Positions 31,001-40,249 of a stretch of DNA of 64,000 nucleotides are shown here, piece by piece. The stretch covers positions 1,773,794 to 1,837,793 of the forward strand of contig OY723315.1 in assembly GCA_963210315.1 (NCBI GenBank), written 5' to 3'. Under the pieces are notes generated by a model. It saw only the letters and a list, made by a program, of their open reading frames with translations. It was not told where the DNA came from and searched no databases. The stretch comes from Rhynchopus euleeides. Lineage: Eukaryota > Euglenozoa > Diplonemea > Diplonemida > Diplonemidae. A program made the translations under genes and the position numbers. How positions within the stretch are numbered: the first letter of the stretch is position 1; every line of letters starts with the position of its first letter.

Positions 31001-32776
31001 AATATTTACGGGCACATCTGCACGGATGCTGGGCAGACATGCGTGGACCCCGAGCCAGGGCTAGTGGGACACTGGAAGTGCGTGTGCCCCCCTCCGAACA
31101 ACAGGTACCAACGCACGGAGGGCCCCGCGACGTGCCCCACACCAGCACCACCCACCGCGGTGCCGACAGATGCACCCCAGCCTGTCAGTCCCGCACCGCC
31201 ACCCACCGTGGAACCGACAGCCGCACCCCAGCCCGAGCCCACACCAACACCCCCCACCGTGTTGCCGACAGACTCACCCCTGCCTGTCAGTACCGGCGCC
31301 CCGACACCCCAACCCGTCGATTCCACACCAGCGCCGCCCACCGGGGAACCGACCTCACCCCAGCCCGCCGACACACCAGCACCCACCGAGGTGCCGATGT
31401 CAGATGCACCCCGGCCTCCAACAGACGACTGTGAGTCTTTCGGGCACATCTGCACGGATGCTGGGCAGACATGCCAGGACACCGATCCGCTCACACCGGG
31501 CCGCTGGTGGTGTGTCTGCCCCCGCCCGTATGACAGGGTCTTCGGCGTCGAGCGCACCGCAACATGCCCGGGCGCCACCACACCACGCCCTATCGCACCC
31601 ACACCACGCCCGATCGCACCCACCCTTGACGCAGGCACCGCGGAACCGATCCCTGCCACCACCACGCCACAGCCCCTCCCCACAACCCCTGGGGGCTGCG
31701 ACCAGAACGCCCCGCTCTGCAGAGCCGCAGGGCAGGACTGTCGGGGAGGGGTGGACTTCTTTGCCTGCGTGTGCCCCCCGCCGCACAGCAGCATTACGAA
31801 GAACGGGGGCAGGGCAGAGTGCCCGACGGAGGCACCCCCCCCAGTGCCGACCCGCTTGGAGGTGGATGAGTGCGAGCAGTACGGCGAGGTCTGCCGTGCC
31901 GCGGGGCAGGATTGCGTCGACACCGAACTCGATTATGTCGGGTTCTGGAACTGCGTGTGCCCCCCGCCGTACAGCAGTACGGTCGCCTCGGGGAGGGCCG
32001 CCATTTGCCCCACGGCCCCACCGCCTCCCACAGGGCAGCCTACCGCTGCGCCCAGCACAGAGGTGCCGGAGACGCCTGTCCCCACCCGACCCGGGGAGTG
32101 CGCGGTGCATTGGGAGGCTTGCGCAACGGCTGGGCAGACCTGCGCAGATCCGGATGAGAAGGTGTACGGAAACTGGCGGTGTGTCTGTCCAAACGCAACG
32201 GGGTGGGCGGAGCAGCGGCCTGCAGACTGCGCCACCCAGGGCTGCGCCTCGGCATTCTCGCGCGCTGCCTGCGAGGCGGTGGCGGTGGCGGGGTCTTCCA
32301 CCTGCGCCTGGGATGCTGCCGCTTCGACCTGCCGGCCGGGCGGCCCCTGCTCAGAGCTGGGCGAGGTACAGTGTGTCCTCAAACCCAGCTGCTCCTGGAA
32401 CAGCAGCGCAGCACAGCGCTGCGGGGCTGCAGCCCCCCCCACAGAGGATGGCGGTGGTGGATTCTGCACCCTGTGCGTTGTGCTGCCCGTTGTGGGGGCT
32501 GTAGCTGCGATACTCCTCGTGGCGGCCGCGTGTGCCTGGATGCGGTGGGGCAGGGCACGTGTCTCCCTCGGTGATACGGCTCTCCAGGGGGAGGAGTGTC
32601 TCGAAGAGTTGTTCCTCGAGCAATCTTCGGACCAGGGGCTGCACGGTGGGCTGGCCGGATCAGGTGCGGCGGCTCGGGGGGGTGAAGGAGGGCGTGCGGC
32701 CCTCCTGGGAGGTGTCGAAGCGAGTGCCATGCATTCCATGGCACCCCTGCAGGAGGATGGGTCATGCCTTCTGTGA
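28067..32776 (+). CDS. Type I membrane surface protein: propeller-like domain, 13 Cys-rich repeats, TM
   Basis: A single exon encodes 1569 residues. The ATG at 28067 follows a TCCTCCAG acceptor-like site (28050). It starts a signal peptide (LLKVLLIAGAFLVQPEPASA, cleavage probably before QEYG). Residues of about 30-345 form a beta-rich domain with propeller-like strands (ILFYATPDVGSSEWRIW; GIAVDQDKKDLYISY; KIYLLYAHD). A Thr/Pro-rich stalk follows. Then come 13 repeats of about 45-50 residues with pattern DEC..YGHIC..AGQTC.D....G.WKC.CPPP......GPA.C, separated by TPRPVAPTPQPADRT-like linkers. Repeats 1-9 are nearly identical; 10-13 are diverged. A juxtamembrane Cys-rich segment leads to one TM (VVLPVVGAVAAILLVAAACAW) and a cytoplasmic tail of about 80 residues. 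The Cys spacing suggests a small disulphide module, EGF-like in size. An adhesion or cell-coat role is inferred. Confidence 0.85.
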   Translation: MAVQTEPRVADRALLKVLLIAGAFLVQPEPASAQEYGTGFMAFLNKAGINEADLEFGYESHYGGDADLTDARKMGERQGCAIDHQTQILFYATPDVGSSEWRIWSFTFLDDPNLPQMPEQIAKISVGTTTIRGIAVDQDKKDLYISYGSQGTTTGISVLKMENYKNTGQTLTRKSEFTTGVQAAGGEGGSIVIVDRKIYLLYAHDRTSDKSIGVNDLDSPSPGWSKLSDFEGVITGGFLGDMVYSKADAKLYVSSSDGSFPGVLHVVDPAGGAPQAFPGVVEDFLSVQGNRPMISAVGDVPGVLATTKAGTTMSQSYLLTLADTSDRHMLAAAGPSTGPFGPICWSGAITPKTEAPPTPEPALSTVPDTPVPGTPAPDTPAPPPGATSTPETPAPSVPVTPGPPDTTISPGATKVPDTPSPPVVGGVTPPPTDECSIYGHICTDAGQTCVDPEPGLVGHWKCMCPPPNERVGRTEGPASCAIPITPRPVAPTPQPADRTSAPPTYAPDVDECIIYGHICTDAGQTCEDTEPGLVGYWKCVCPPPNEKMGRTGGPATCPTSAPPTYAPDVDECIIYGHICTDAGQTCVDPEPGLVGHWKCMCPPPNERVGRTEGPATCPTYAPDVDECIFYGHICTDAGQTCVDPEPGLVGHWKCMCPPPKERVGRTEGPASCTIPITPRPVAPTPQPADRTSAPPTDAPDVDECIIYGHICTDAGQTCEDTEPGLVGYWKCVCPPPNEKMGRTEGPATCPTSAPPTYAPDVDECIIYGHICTDAGQTCVDPEPGLVGHWKCMCPPPNERVGRTEGPATCPTSAPPTDAPDVDECIFYGHICTNVGQTCVDPEPGLVGHWKCVCPPPNERVGRTGGPASCATPITPRPVAPTPHPADRTSAPPTDAPDVDECIFYGHICTNVGQTCVDPEPGLVGHWKCVCPPPNERVGRTGGPASCAIPITPRPVAPTPQPADRTSAPPTDAPDVDECNIYGHICTDAGQTCVDPEPGLVGHWKCVCPPPNNRYQRTEGPATCPTPAPPTAVPTDAPQPVSPAPPPTVEPTAAPQPEPTPTPPTVLPTDSPLPVSTGAPTPQPVDSTPAPPTGEPTSPQPADTPAPTEVPMSDAPRPPTDDCESFGHICTDAGQTCQDTDPLTPGRWWCVCPRPYDRVFGVERTATCPGATTPRPIAPTPRPIAPTLDAGTAEPIPATTTPQPLPTTPGGCDQNAPLCRAAGQDCRGGVDFFACVCPPPHSSITKNGGRAECPTEAPPPVPTRLEVDECEQYGEVCRAAGQDCVDTELDYVGFWNCVCPPPYSSTVASGRAAICPTAPPPPTGQPTAAPSTEVPETPVPTRPGECAVHWEACATAGQTCADPDEKVYGNWRCVCPNATGWAEQRPADCATQGCASAFSRAACEAVAVAGSSTCAWDAAASTCRPGGPCSELGEVQCVLKPSCSWNSSAAQRCGAAAPPTEDGGGGFCTLCVVLPVVGAVAAILLVAAACAWMRWGRARVSLGDTALQGEECLEELFLEQSSDQGLHGGLAGSGAAARGGEGGRAALLGGVEASAMHSMAPLQEDGSCLL
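29364..31138 (+). repeat. Near-identical coding repeats (modules 1-9 of the surface protein)
   Basis: Nine DNA copies share long exact blocks such as GGGCACATCTGCACG and CAGACATGCGTGGACCCCGA. Some are adjacent units of about 170-180 bp; others carry an extra linker of about 60 bp, giving longer alternating units. Variant blocks (CEDTEP, TNVG, IFYG) are shared by non-adjacent copies, which points to block duplication or gene conversion. Confidence 0.9.
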
Positions 32777-33613
32777 GTGTCGACAACGCCTTCCTCCCGG
32801 TGACAGAAGGCAGCTGGTGCACAGAGCTGTGTGGCTTGCGCTATAGCTTTTGCAATTTAGTGGCACTCAGTTCTGCCGACGTCCTCCGTGTGGTGCTATC
32901 CTCTCTACGTGCGACCGGGTGCAATGTGTTGTGACCTCCCTCGACGCCAATGGGGTGTTCGAAATGTGGTCTGCATAATCAATGCCGACGCCTCGCGTCG
33001 GTGTCTGTTCCTCCTCCGCGGTGATGGGGGGGGGGACTGTGGGATGACTCGTCACCCACGTCCTGGCTCATCTCCGTCATCAGTCTTAGTATCCTGCTCT
33101 CTAGCCGCCTTGAGAATCGTTTCCCTTGATGGTCCCGCCGTGAACCTGTCTGAACACCGCTTCCGACAGGAAGTCACAGTTGATGAGATTTGATGGGGTT
33201 GCCCAGTGTTATTGGTCAAGGACAAGTGGTCGTCAGAGAGTGTCCTGTAATCAGTGAGTGTTCGTCCACAGAGTTTGACAACGGGTTTGCTCGTGTGACA
33301 CAGCAAGTTCGTGCCGGGTGAGGAGTCGAGGATCCTCTTCTGGCCGAGTCTTTCTAATCAGGGCAACTCAATGCCCTTCAGACAGGTCAGGGAATATCTA
33401 TGAGCTGACTCTACTACTGCAGCAGGTAGCTGACCCAGCGCTTGCGTGATAGGCTCTGCCCCCCTCCAAGCCCCTCCCGTCCAGCCGTGGCTCTCAGCTG
33501 TTCTCAAACACCTATTCCCTCGACCAGGCAGCTGCACACCAGCACACCAGCACAGTAGGAACAGACAACACACATTGCCACTCACGGCCACGAGCCGAAG
33601 CGCTTATTGAGCC
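32777..33613. other. Intergenic spacer
   Basis: No gene, repeat or RNA is recognised. Base composition is closer to balanced than in the coding regions. Confidence 0.45.
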
Positions 33614-34345
33614 ATGGGTCGTTCGCGTTCAGGCACGTCCATCCCTCCACAGCTTGAAAAACGCTGCTCCACGACAGGCAAGTGCGCGCTCTGCTTCGAT
33701 CGCAAAGTTTTGTACAAACCGACACTGCAGTGCAGTCACGAGCCCAACGCGTGCCGCGAGTGTCTACAGGAGTACATCAACAGCAAGGTGAGCGACGGAG
33801 GGAGCGGCATCGTGCAGTGGGACGTCCCCGCCATCCCATGCATTACGTGCAAGGCGATGATGGACCCGACTGCCGACGTCGCGGCATTTGCCTCATCAGA
33901 AGATGCCCAGCGGCTGGACCGCGTCCTGCTGATGGCACTGCTGCGCAAGATGCCGGACTTTGTGTGGTGCATGGGGTCAGAGTGTGGGTGCGGGCAGATT
34001 CACTCTGGCGGCACCGATAACCCCATTGTGAAGTGCCACCAGTGCGACAGCAGGGCGTGCTTTGAGTGCGGGGTGCGGTGGCACGCTGGGAAGACATGTG
34101 CAGCCTTCAAGGAGGCCATGAAGCAGGACAACAAACTGACAGACGTGTTCCTTGAGAGGGAGACCAAGAAGTGCCCCAAGTGCCTCACACACATCCAGAA
34201 GCGGAGCGGGTGCGACCACATGACCTGCGTCAAGTGTCGGTACGAGTTCTGCTGGCGGTGCACGGCAGACTACACAATGATCAGGCGTAACGGGAACAAA
34301 CACCACAAGCCCACGTGCGCCTACCACACGAGGAACCTTAGCTGA
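33614..34345 (+). CDS. RBR-type E3 ubiquitin ligase (RING1-IBR-RING2)
   Basis: A single exon encodes 243 residues. RING1 begins CALCFDRK and includes CSHEPNACRECL and IPCITC. The IBR segment has CHQCDSRACFECGVRWH near residues 140-155. RING2 reads CPKCLTHIQKRSGCDHMTC then CRYEFCWRC. C200, the Cys of GCDHM, is at the position of the catalytic Cys of parkin and HHARI that carries the ubiquitin thioester. The protein would accept ubiquitin from an E2 and transfer it to a substrate. It is short for an RBR ligase: almost nothing but the catalytic module, with no UBL, UBA or Ariadne domain. It therefore may lack the usual autoinhibitory parts. The ATG is preceded by the stop TGA at 33608-33610, so no upstream extension in this frame is possible without splicing. 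Confidence 0.92.
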   Translation: MGRSRSGTSIPPQLEKRCSTTGKCALCFDRKVLYKPTLQCSHEPNACRECLQEYINSKVSDGGSGIVQWDVPAIPCITCKAMMDPTADVAAFASSEDAQRLDRVLLMALLRKMPDFVWCMGSECGCGQIHSGGTDNPIVKCHQCDSRACFECGVRWHAGKTCAAFKEAMKQDNKLTDVFLERETKKCPKCLTHIQKRSGCDHMTCVKCRYEFCWRCTADYTMIRRNGNKHHKPTCAYHTRNLS

Positions 34346-35234
34346 ACCCAGAACGCTCCTGACGGTTGGGTCATGAACCCTAACGCTGCCTCGCCTCCCG
34401 ACGACTCGTGCACTGTGATGCTGCACTTTCACCTGTCACCAGTCATAATCCCAACGCAATCAGAAGCCATTGCTCTCGCCCACACAATGATGTGGACATG
34501 ATTCACTCAATGCCCCGCACTGCGAGTGGCAGCACGCCAGTGCTGGGGCTTTCTCGGGAGGAGGGGCACCGCCCCTCTCTCCTCGTGTGTCGCAGCTGCG
34601 AGGAGAGCTTCCTTACAGCTGCTGTAACTGTGAGTGATGTTCCATAGTGTTTCGTGATAGTGCTGCACCGCAGGGCTTTCACCTTTAATTTGGTCCACTG
34701 TCCACCAGCAACACCACAACACCTGCTTCAGTGCTGCAGTGGATGTGCCCACGCACAACGTTTTACACGGTCGTTACTCTTTCAAGTCGCACTGTATCGC
34801 ACGACCCTGCCTTTGTATTTCTTTGGTGTTTCCTCCACAACTCCCCCCTCTCACCAGTGAGGGTGCCACACAACTTTAGTTCCGCCCCCTCTTTGCTCTT
34901 TGCCGCCTTCCTGCAGCACAGGCATCACGATATTTGTGGCTTCGATTGACTGTCCGAGCAGACCCAATGGCCTGTGAGCGTGACACGGTGTGGTTATGGG
35001 AACCACCTGTGTGCAGATGATTGTTTGCATTGATCGCTTCCCAGGAACCTGCTGTCTTGAGTGGACGAGGGGAAGGTTGCCGACTATCCAATCTGCCCGC
35101 TTGTTCGTGAGGGGGTGAGGCGGGGCCAACAGGTGGTTCGCACATAGATCTGCGACGAACTCCTCACGTATCTCCCCCCTGCCCCGTCAACACGCAACAC
35201 CCCTTCAAGGATAGTCACCTGCTCCACTCGCACA
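34346..35234. other. Intergenic spacer
   Basis: No gene is supported. It is richer in A/T than the genes and shows no obvious repeat. No clear acceptor lies close to the next ATG. Confidence 0.45.
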
Positions 35235-36537
35235 ATGGGGTTGTCGGATGAAGTGATCTGCTTCAATGGGAAGCTGAAGATGACACTCAAGGATGCGAAG
35301 GCAAAGGCAGAGGACGCTGGCGCCACTGTCAAGGGGACCGTCACAAAGGATGTGACCCTCCTGGTTGCAGGGTCAGGCGCGACCAAGCTCACGAACCTGC
35401 GCGAAGACGTGGAGGTGATTTGTGAGGAGGACTTCGTGAAGATGTTGGAGGAGGCGGAGGAGGAGGGGGACGACGACGATGAAGAGGAGGAGGAGGAGGA
35501 GAAGCCGAAGAAGAAGTCGGGGAAGAAGCGTGCCGCAGCAGAGGTGTGTGTCCCCGCTACTGCCCCCACCCCCCTTATTATAATTTGACGACGGTTTTGT
35601 TTGGCTCGTCAGCCAGGGATTCTTCCGATGGGGATAAAACCATCGGACCTGAGGGGTAGTGGATGCACAATTATTATCTTGAAGCTACACCGGATACACC
35701 TGTGCCGGTGTAGCCCGAGGTTGTTTGCCTTTCGATGGGTGCCTTTCGCCCGTGTCCTCAGTGTCTGCAACGTCAACACTGTGGCGGCTTCATCCATCAT
35801 CACCCATGTTCAGAACGATCTCGACGGGAAGATTGTGTGCTTCACAGGGAAGCTTCAGATGAAGCGTGACGAAGCCCAAGAAGCAGCCGAGGCCGCAGGT
35901 GCTGAGGTCAAGAAGGGGATTTCCAAAAAGGTCAATGTTCTTGTCTGCGGCGGCGACGCAGGAAGCAAGCTCGCTCAGGCCAGCGACGACTGCCTGGTCC
36001 TCGATGAGGATGAGTTCCTCGAGGCCGTGGCTGACCACCTGCCGAAGAAGGCTGCGAAGAAGGGCGCAAAGAAGGCTGCCCCGAAGAAGGGTTCCAAGAA
36101 GGTGGAGGAAGATGAGGATGAGGATGAGGACGAAGACGAGGACGAGGAGGAGGAGGAGGAGAAGCCGAAGAAGAAAGCCAAGGGTAAGGCGGGTGGTAAG
36201 AAGGGTGCCCTGACGGTATGCACTTCTTGTCTTTTCGCTGCCTGCCTTGCCCTCCCCCACGCAACCACACCCATGTGCACATTGCCACCCACATTGCTAC
36301 CCACATCTGCCCCGACAGTCACTGGACGGCGAGACGGTGTGCTTTACCGGCAAGTTGGTGATGAAGAGGAAGGAAGCCGAAGAGCTTGCCGTCGAGGCCG
36401 GTGCCACAGTGAAGTCGGGCATCAGCAAAGCGGTGACAGTGCTTGTCGCGGGCCCTGGCGCTGGCTCCAAGGTTGACAAGGCGAGCCCTTCGTGCAAGGT
36501 GCTCGACGAGGACGAATTCATGAGCATTGTGGAGTGA
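35235..36537 (+). CDS. Triple-BRCT protein with acidic/lysine linkers
   Basis: Three exons (35235-35543, 35814-36215, 36319-36537) give 309 residues. Each exon encodes one BRCT-like domain: VICFNGKLKMTLKDAKAKAEDAGATV, IVCFTGKLQMKRDEAQEAAEAAGAEV and TVCFTGKLVMKRKEAEELAVEAGATV. Each continues to a KDVTLLVAG/VNVLVCGG/VTVLVAG strand and an acidic end (DEDEFL). The pattern F-x-G-K/L ... A-x-x-x-G-A-x-V ... T/V-x-L-V matches the BRCT fold of the ligase/RFC1/PARP type. Linkers are long Asp/Glu runs followed by Lys/Ala/Gly-rich stretches. Both introns are phase 0 (270 and 103 nt). A nuclear DNA-repair or chromatin scaffold is likely; no enzymatic domain is present. Confidence 0.85.
35625..35714 (+). 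other. Two strong hairpins inside intron 1 of the BRCT gene
   Basis: The first stem is CCGATGG/CCATCGG (35625-35631 with 35640-35646, 8-nt loop). The second is GCTACACCGG/CCGGTGTAGC (35684-35693 with 35705-35714, 11-nt loop). The host intron (35544-35813) is 270 nt, much longer than most here. It could carry a small structured RNA or an inserted element. Confidence 0.6.
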
Positions 36538-37511
36538 GCGCTTCCCTCCCGAAGGACGTCTCCCGCTTCCCGTGCTGTCATCTCAGCGCCCCTAGCTTGG
36601 GCGTGTGTCTGTTGATGTGCTGTTTCAACAACGCCCGCCCCCGCCCCTACCCTGCTCGGACACCCCCGCTGCTTAGGTGAAGGCTGTCGGCTCTGTACAG
36701 CCTTTTCTCTTCGCCACCCCCATACCCCCTGCTCGATCGTATTAGACTTCGCTATGACGGGGTTGTGGCCCCAGCTTTTTGTGACATGGGATGAGGGTGG
36801 GAGGGATTTGACCGCAAGGGTCCTGCGTCAGTGTCAAAAGTGATGGAGTGCGGCGCTTCTTGGGCAACAACAAAGGCAACCTGTTGGTTTTGTTTTGCCC
36901 GGCCTTGGCGCGCACAAACAAAGGGCAGCCCTCTGCCCCCCCTACCCCCGGTTGGGTGCCTCAGAGGTTCTCTTCCTCTAAGGCAAACGCCCGGTTCTTC
37001 CACTGCGAGCACCACAGCACTGGAATGCAGGTAGTTTGACAGGCCGCTTGCCTTCGTTTCTGCCATGTTCCTTCGCCCTGGTGGCACTTTCGGCCTGGCA
37101 TTGCGCCACCCCCTCGCTGCGTTTTGCCCTAGATTTGCCCCACTTCCCCTGTTCTTCTTTTTTGTGTATTTGCGCAAATGCCATTCGGGTAGTTCCATCC
37201 ATCGTCGATCCTGGTCGTTGGCATTTGTGCAAGAGCAACGCCTGTTTCGCTGTGCGAAACGGATACGAGACGTAAGGAGTCCGGCAGTTGCTGGGCAGTG
37301 TCCTCCCAGACACTGCACGGATCGCCTCCCCACCTCCCGGGCTCCCCGATTGCTCATCCCCCCGGCCTGTTTGTGGGGTTCTTGGCCTACAGCGGCCTGC
37401 CGTGTCGCTCCGCATACACCATAGTTGAAAACCTACAGACACTTACACATACACACCCCTGTGTGCTGCGAGCCTGCTGCTCCAGCCAGGCCCCCCCTGG
37501 CAAGGGGTGCC
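36538..37511. other. Intergenic spacer
   Basis: No gene is supported. A diverged copy of the GGCGCGCACAAACAAA box seen near 27708 and 27806 lies at about 36908. TCCAGCCAG (ending 37489) precedes the next ATG by 22 nt and may be an acceptor. Confidence 0.45.
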
Positions 37512-39784
37512 ATGACGACAGTGCAGAAGCCGCTGCGAAACTTCCGCCCCTATGGGGCGGACAGGGAGATCCTCGATGAACGGGTGAAGCCCGGCCGGCC
37601 GCTCCTCAAGGTGCATTACACACGGCCGCGGCAGTACTTCATCGAGAGGTATCATGAGGTGAAGCTGTCCACCACAGATGCCATGGAACATACGCACGAG
37701 TACCGCCCGTTCAAAGACCCCAGCTACGAGCGGCTGGGTGTCGACAAGGGTGTTGGGTGCGAGCATGACATCGGCATCCAGGCAGTGTGTGAGATGCGGG
37801 ACCAAAAGGTGCAAACCCCCTGGTTCCGCAAAGTCAGCACAGCCATCCAGGTGCAGACACGTGTGGTCGATGCCCGAGTGACGGAGGTGGACACAGCAGA
37901 TGAGCCGAAGATTGCAGCCTTCCTGAAGAATGTGTTTCCGAGAATCGAACATAACTGCGTGTGCAACAACGTGCTGCAGCTGTTCCGCGATGACTACGCA
38001 CAGCTGATGGACGATGACACGTTCCTTGGCAACAAGGATGATGCTGTCTTCACAGATGCCGGCAACTTTCAGCACCACAAGTTCACGAAAAACAAAACGG
38101 TGACATCGATTGACTGGCGGCCTGGGTCGTCCCGCGTGGTGTGCATCTCTGTCGGCGAGGCCTTCAACGAGTCCGACGAGGGCAGCGGCTACACGCAGCG
38201 CGTGATGCTCAACCGCAAGGTGCTCTCGAGCCTTGTCGTCATCTGGGACTTCACCGACCCCATCCACCCACGGTGGGTTCTGGAGTCACCCCAGGTATGC
38301 TTCTGTGATGTGCCCCTCCCAACCCGCCCGTGCCTTTCTTGTCGCAGGAGATCAACGTGGTGAAGTTCAACCCCACAAACGACAACATCCTGGTGGGCGG
38401 AGCCATCAACGGGCAGGTTGTGCTGTGGGACCTGTCGAAGCAGACGCAGTCCTCGCGGAAAGGCAAGAAGGGTGGGCGTGACCGCGACAAAGAGAAGGAG
38501 AAGGACCGCGATGGCGAGGAAGGGGGCGATGGTGCGACAACGCCGAAGATCGGGTGGAAGGAAGTGTCGAAGATCGAGACGAGCCACAAGCGTGCCATCC
38601 ATGACATTGCGTGGATTGGTGGAGGCGTTGAGTGCAACTTCGACGGGAAGCTCGTTCCATCGGGGCAGCCGGGCAGTGAAGCCAACAAGATGAAGAAGTC
38701 GTGGGGCGGCACCGAGCAGCAGCCGTTCGTTTTCGAGGGCGTGCGCCAGTTTGTCACCCTCAGCAGCGACGGGTACATGTTCATCTGGGATGTCAACAAG
38801 GAGTACATGCGGAAAGACAAGTACCGCAAGCTGGTGCAGGGGCGACAGCACGAAAGTGAGATCCCGTGGATCCCCCTCATCAAGATCCCCCTCACCAAGC
38901 CTGACGGCAGCGGCGAGATCATCGGCCTGCGCCTGCACCTTGAGGAGAAGAGCATCGACCCCTACTTCGCGGCGGCTGTGACAGAGGAAGGGGAGTTTGT
39001 GAACATCAACTGGGCACCAAACGAGTCGAACAACACATCCTCCAACTACGGGAGTGAAGAGCCCAGCCGCATCCAACCTGTCAAGCTGTGTGCGGGGCAT
39101 CTGCCGGATGGAAGGCGCGTCGGGCACCACGGACCAGCTTGGTCAGTGCAGCGTCACCCACAGCTGCCGAAGTACTACATCACAGCAGGCGACTGGTGCT
39201 TCAAGATCTGGAAGGTGGGGTGCAACATCCCAATCGTCTGCAGCCCCTTTATTGACGCGCATGTGACAGCAGGTTGCTGGTCGCCGACACGGCCTTCCGT
39301 GGTATTCATTGGGACATCGGATGGGAATGTGCAGGTGTGGGACCTGCTGGATCGCAGCCACGAGCCCATTCTCACGCAGGCCATCAGCCAAGACTCCATC
39401 ACCTGCATGCAGTTCAAGCCGGCACAGGAGGGCAAGAAGCACCAGGCATCGGAACGCACGGAGGCCCTTGCTGTTGGGACACGCATCGGGTTCCTCCATA
39501 TCTTCCGTCTGCCGAAGGTGATGGTGAAGCCGAAGTCCAACGAGAAGGCGGATATGGAGAAGTATCTCGAACGCGAGGTGCAGCGGGTCCGATACTACGA
39601 GGGCCGGTGGGAGAAGCGTGCGAAAGAGCTCGAAGCAAAGAACGCACAGATGCAGCAGGACGCCGCCCTCAAGGACAGCAAGAAGGAGGACGAGGATGAT
39701 GAAGACAACAACCCGTACACAGATCCGACACTGATTGAGGCGGCGTTGGAGGAGTTCAAGACGAAGCTCACGGCAAATGACTAG
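37512..39784 (+). CDS. Axonemal dynein intermediate chain, DNAI3/WDR63 (IC140)-like
   Basis: Two exons, 37512-38294 and 38348-39784, give 739 residues; the 53-nt intron is GTATGC...CGCAG, phase 0. WD-type repeats include TSIDWRPGSSRVVCIS, VVIWDFTDP, VVKFNPTNDNILVGGAINGQVVLWD, HDIAWIGGG, FVTLSSDGYMFIWDV, VFIGTSDGNVQVWDLLDRS and LAVGTRIGFLHIFRLP. The block GPAWSVQRHPQLPKYYITAGDWCFKIWK is typical of dynein intermediate chains. A Lys/Asp/Glu-rich insert (about residues 290-330) lies between blades. The C-terminus is a coiled coil (EKYLEREVQRVRYYEGRWEKRAKELEAKN). The best resemblance is to the inner-arm I1/f intermediate chain. It would help assemble inner-arm dynein in a motile flagellum, so the organism probably has one. 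Confidence 0.87.
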
Positions 39785-40249
39785 CCCAGCTGTTAACCCT
39801 TGTCAGCACAGCGAACCCACAGGGATTTGATTGCAGTACACGGTTGGTTCACACCACTGGTGCACCAACATACCCAAGGCAATGCGTACCAACTAAGTGC
39901 CAGTATGTGCTCAGGGAAGCTTGAAGTGCATCCTGAACGACCAAGTGCCGAGAATCCCCCTCTCTCCCCAGAGATGCTTTGCACACGTGTGCCCTCCCCC
40001 CACCCACACCCACCGCAGAAGACCACAGGGTCTTCCCCCACTCACTCCACCGCGTTGGCTCTGGCTTTGTATCCTTTTGTGATCCTGTCAGTCGACATGC
40101 ATCCTCAAACAAGCTGCTGTCCGTTATTTGGAGTGCCTCTCACGCAGCGCACTGTTTCCATCTTTCTGTCATCTGAGTCGCTCATCCGTCCCTCAAACAC
40201 CCTCAGTTTCCTGCACATCCACACAGAGCTATTCTTGGTTCGAGCTAAC
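39785..40249. other. Intergenic spacer
   Basis: No gene seen. It becomes pyrimidine-rich before the next ATG (40140-40220), consistent with a processing signal. The open frame that continues from upstream has no domain. Confidence 0.45.
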
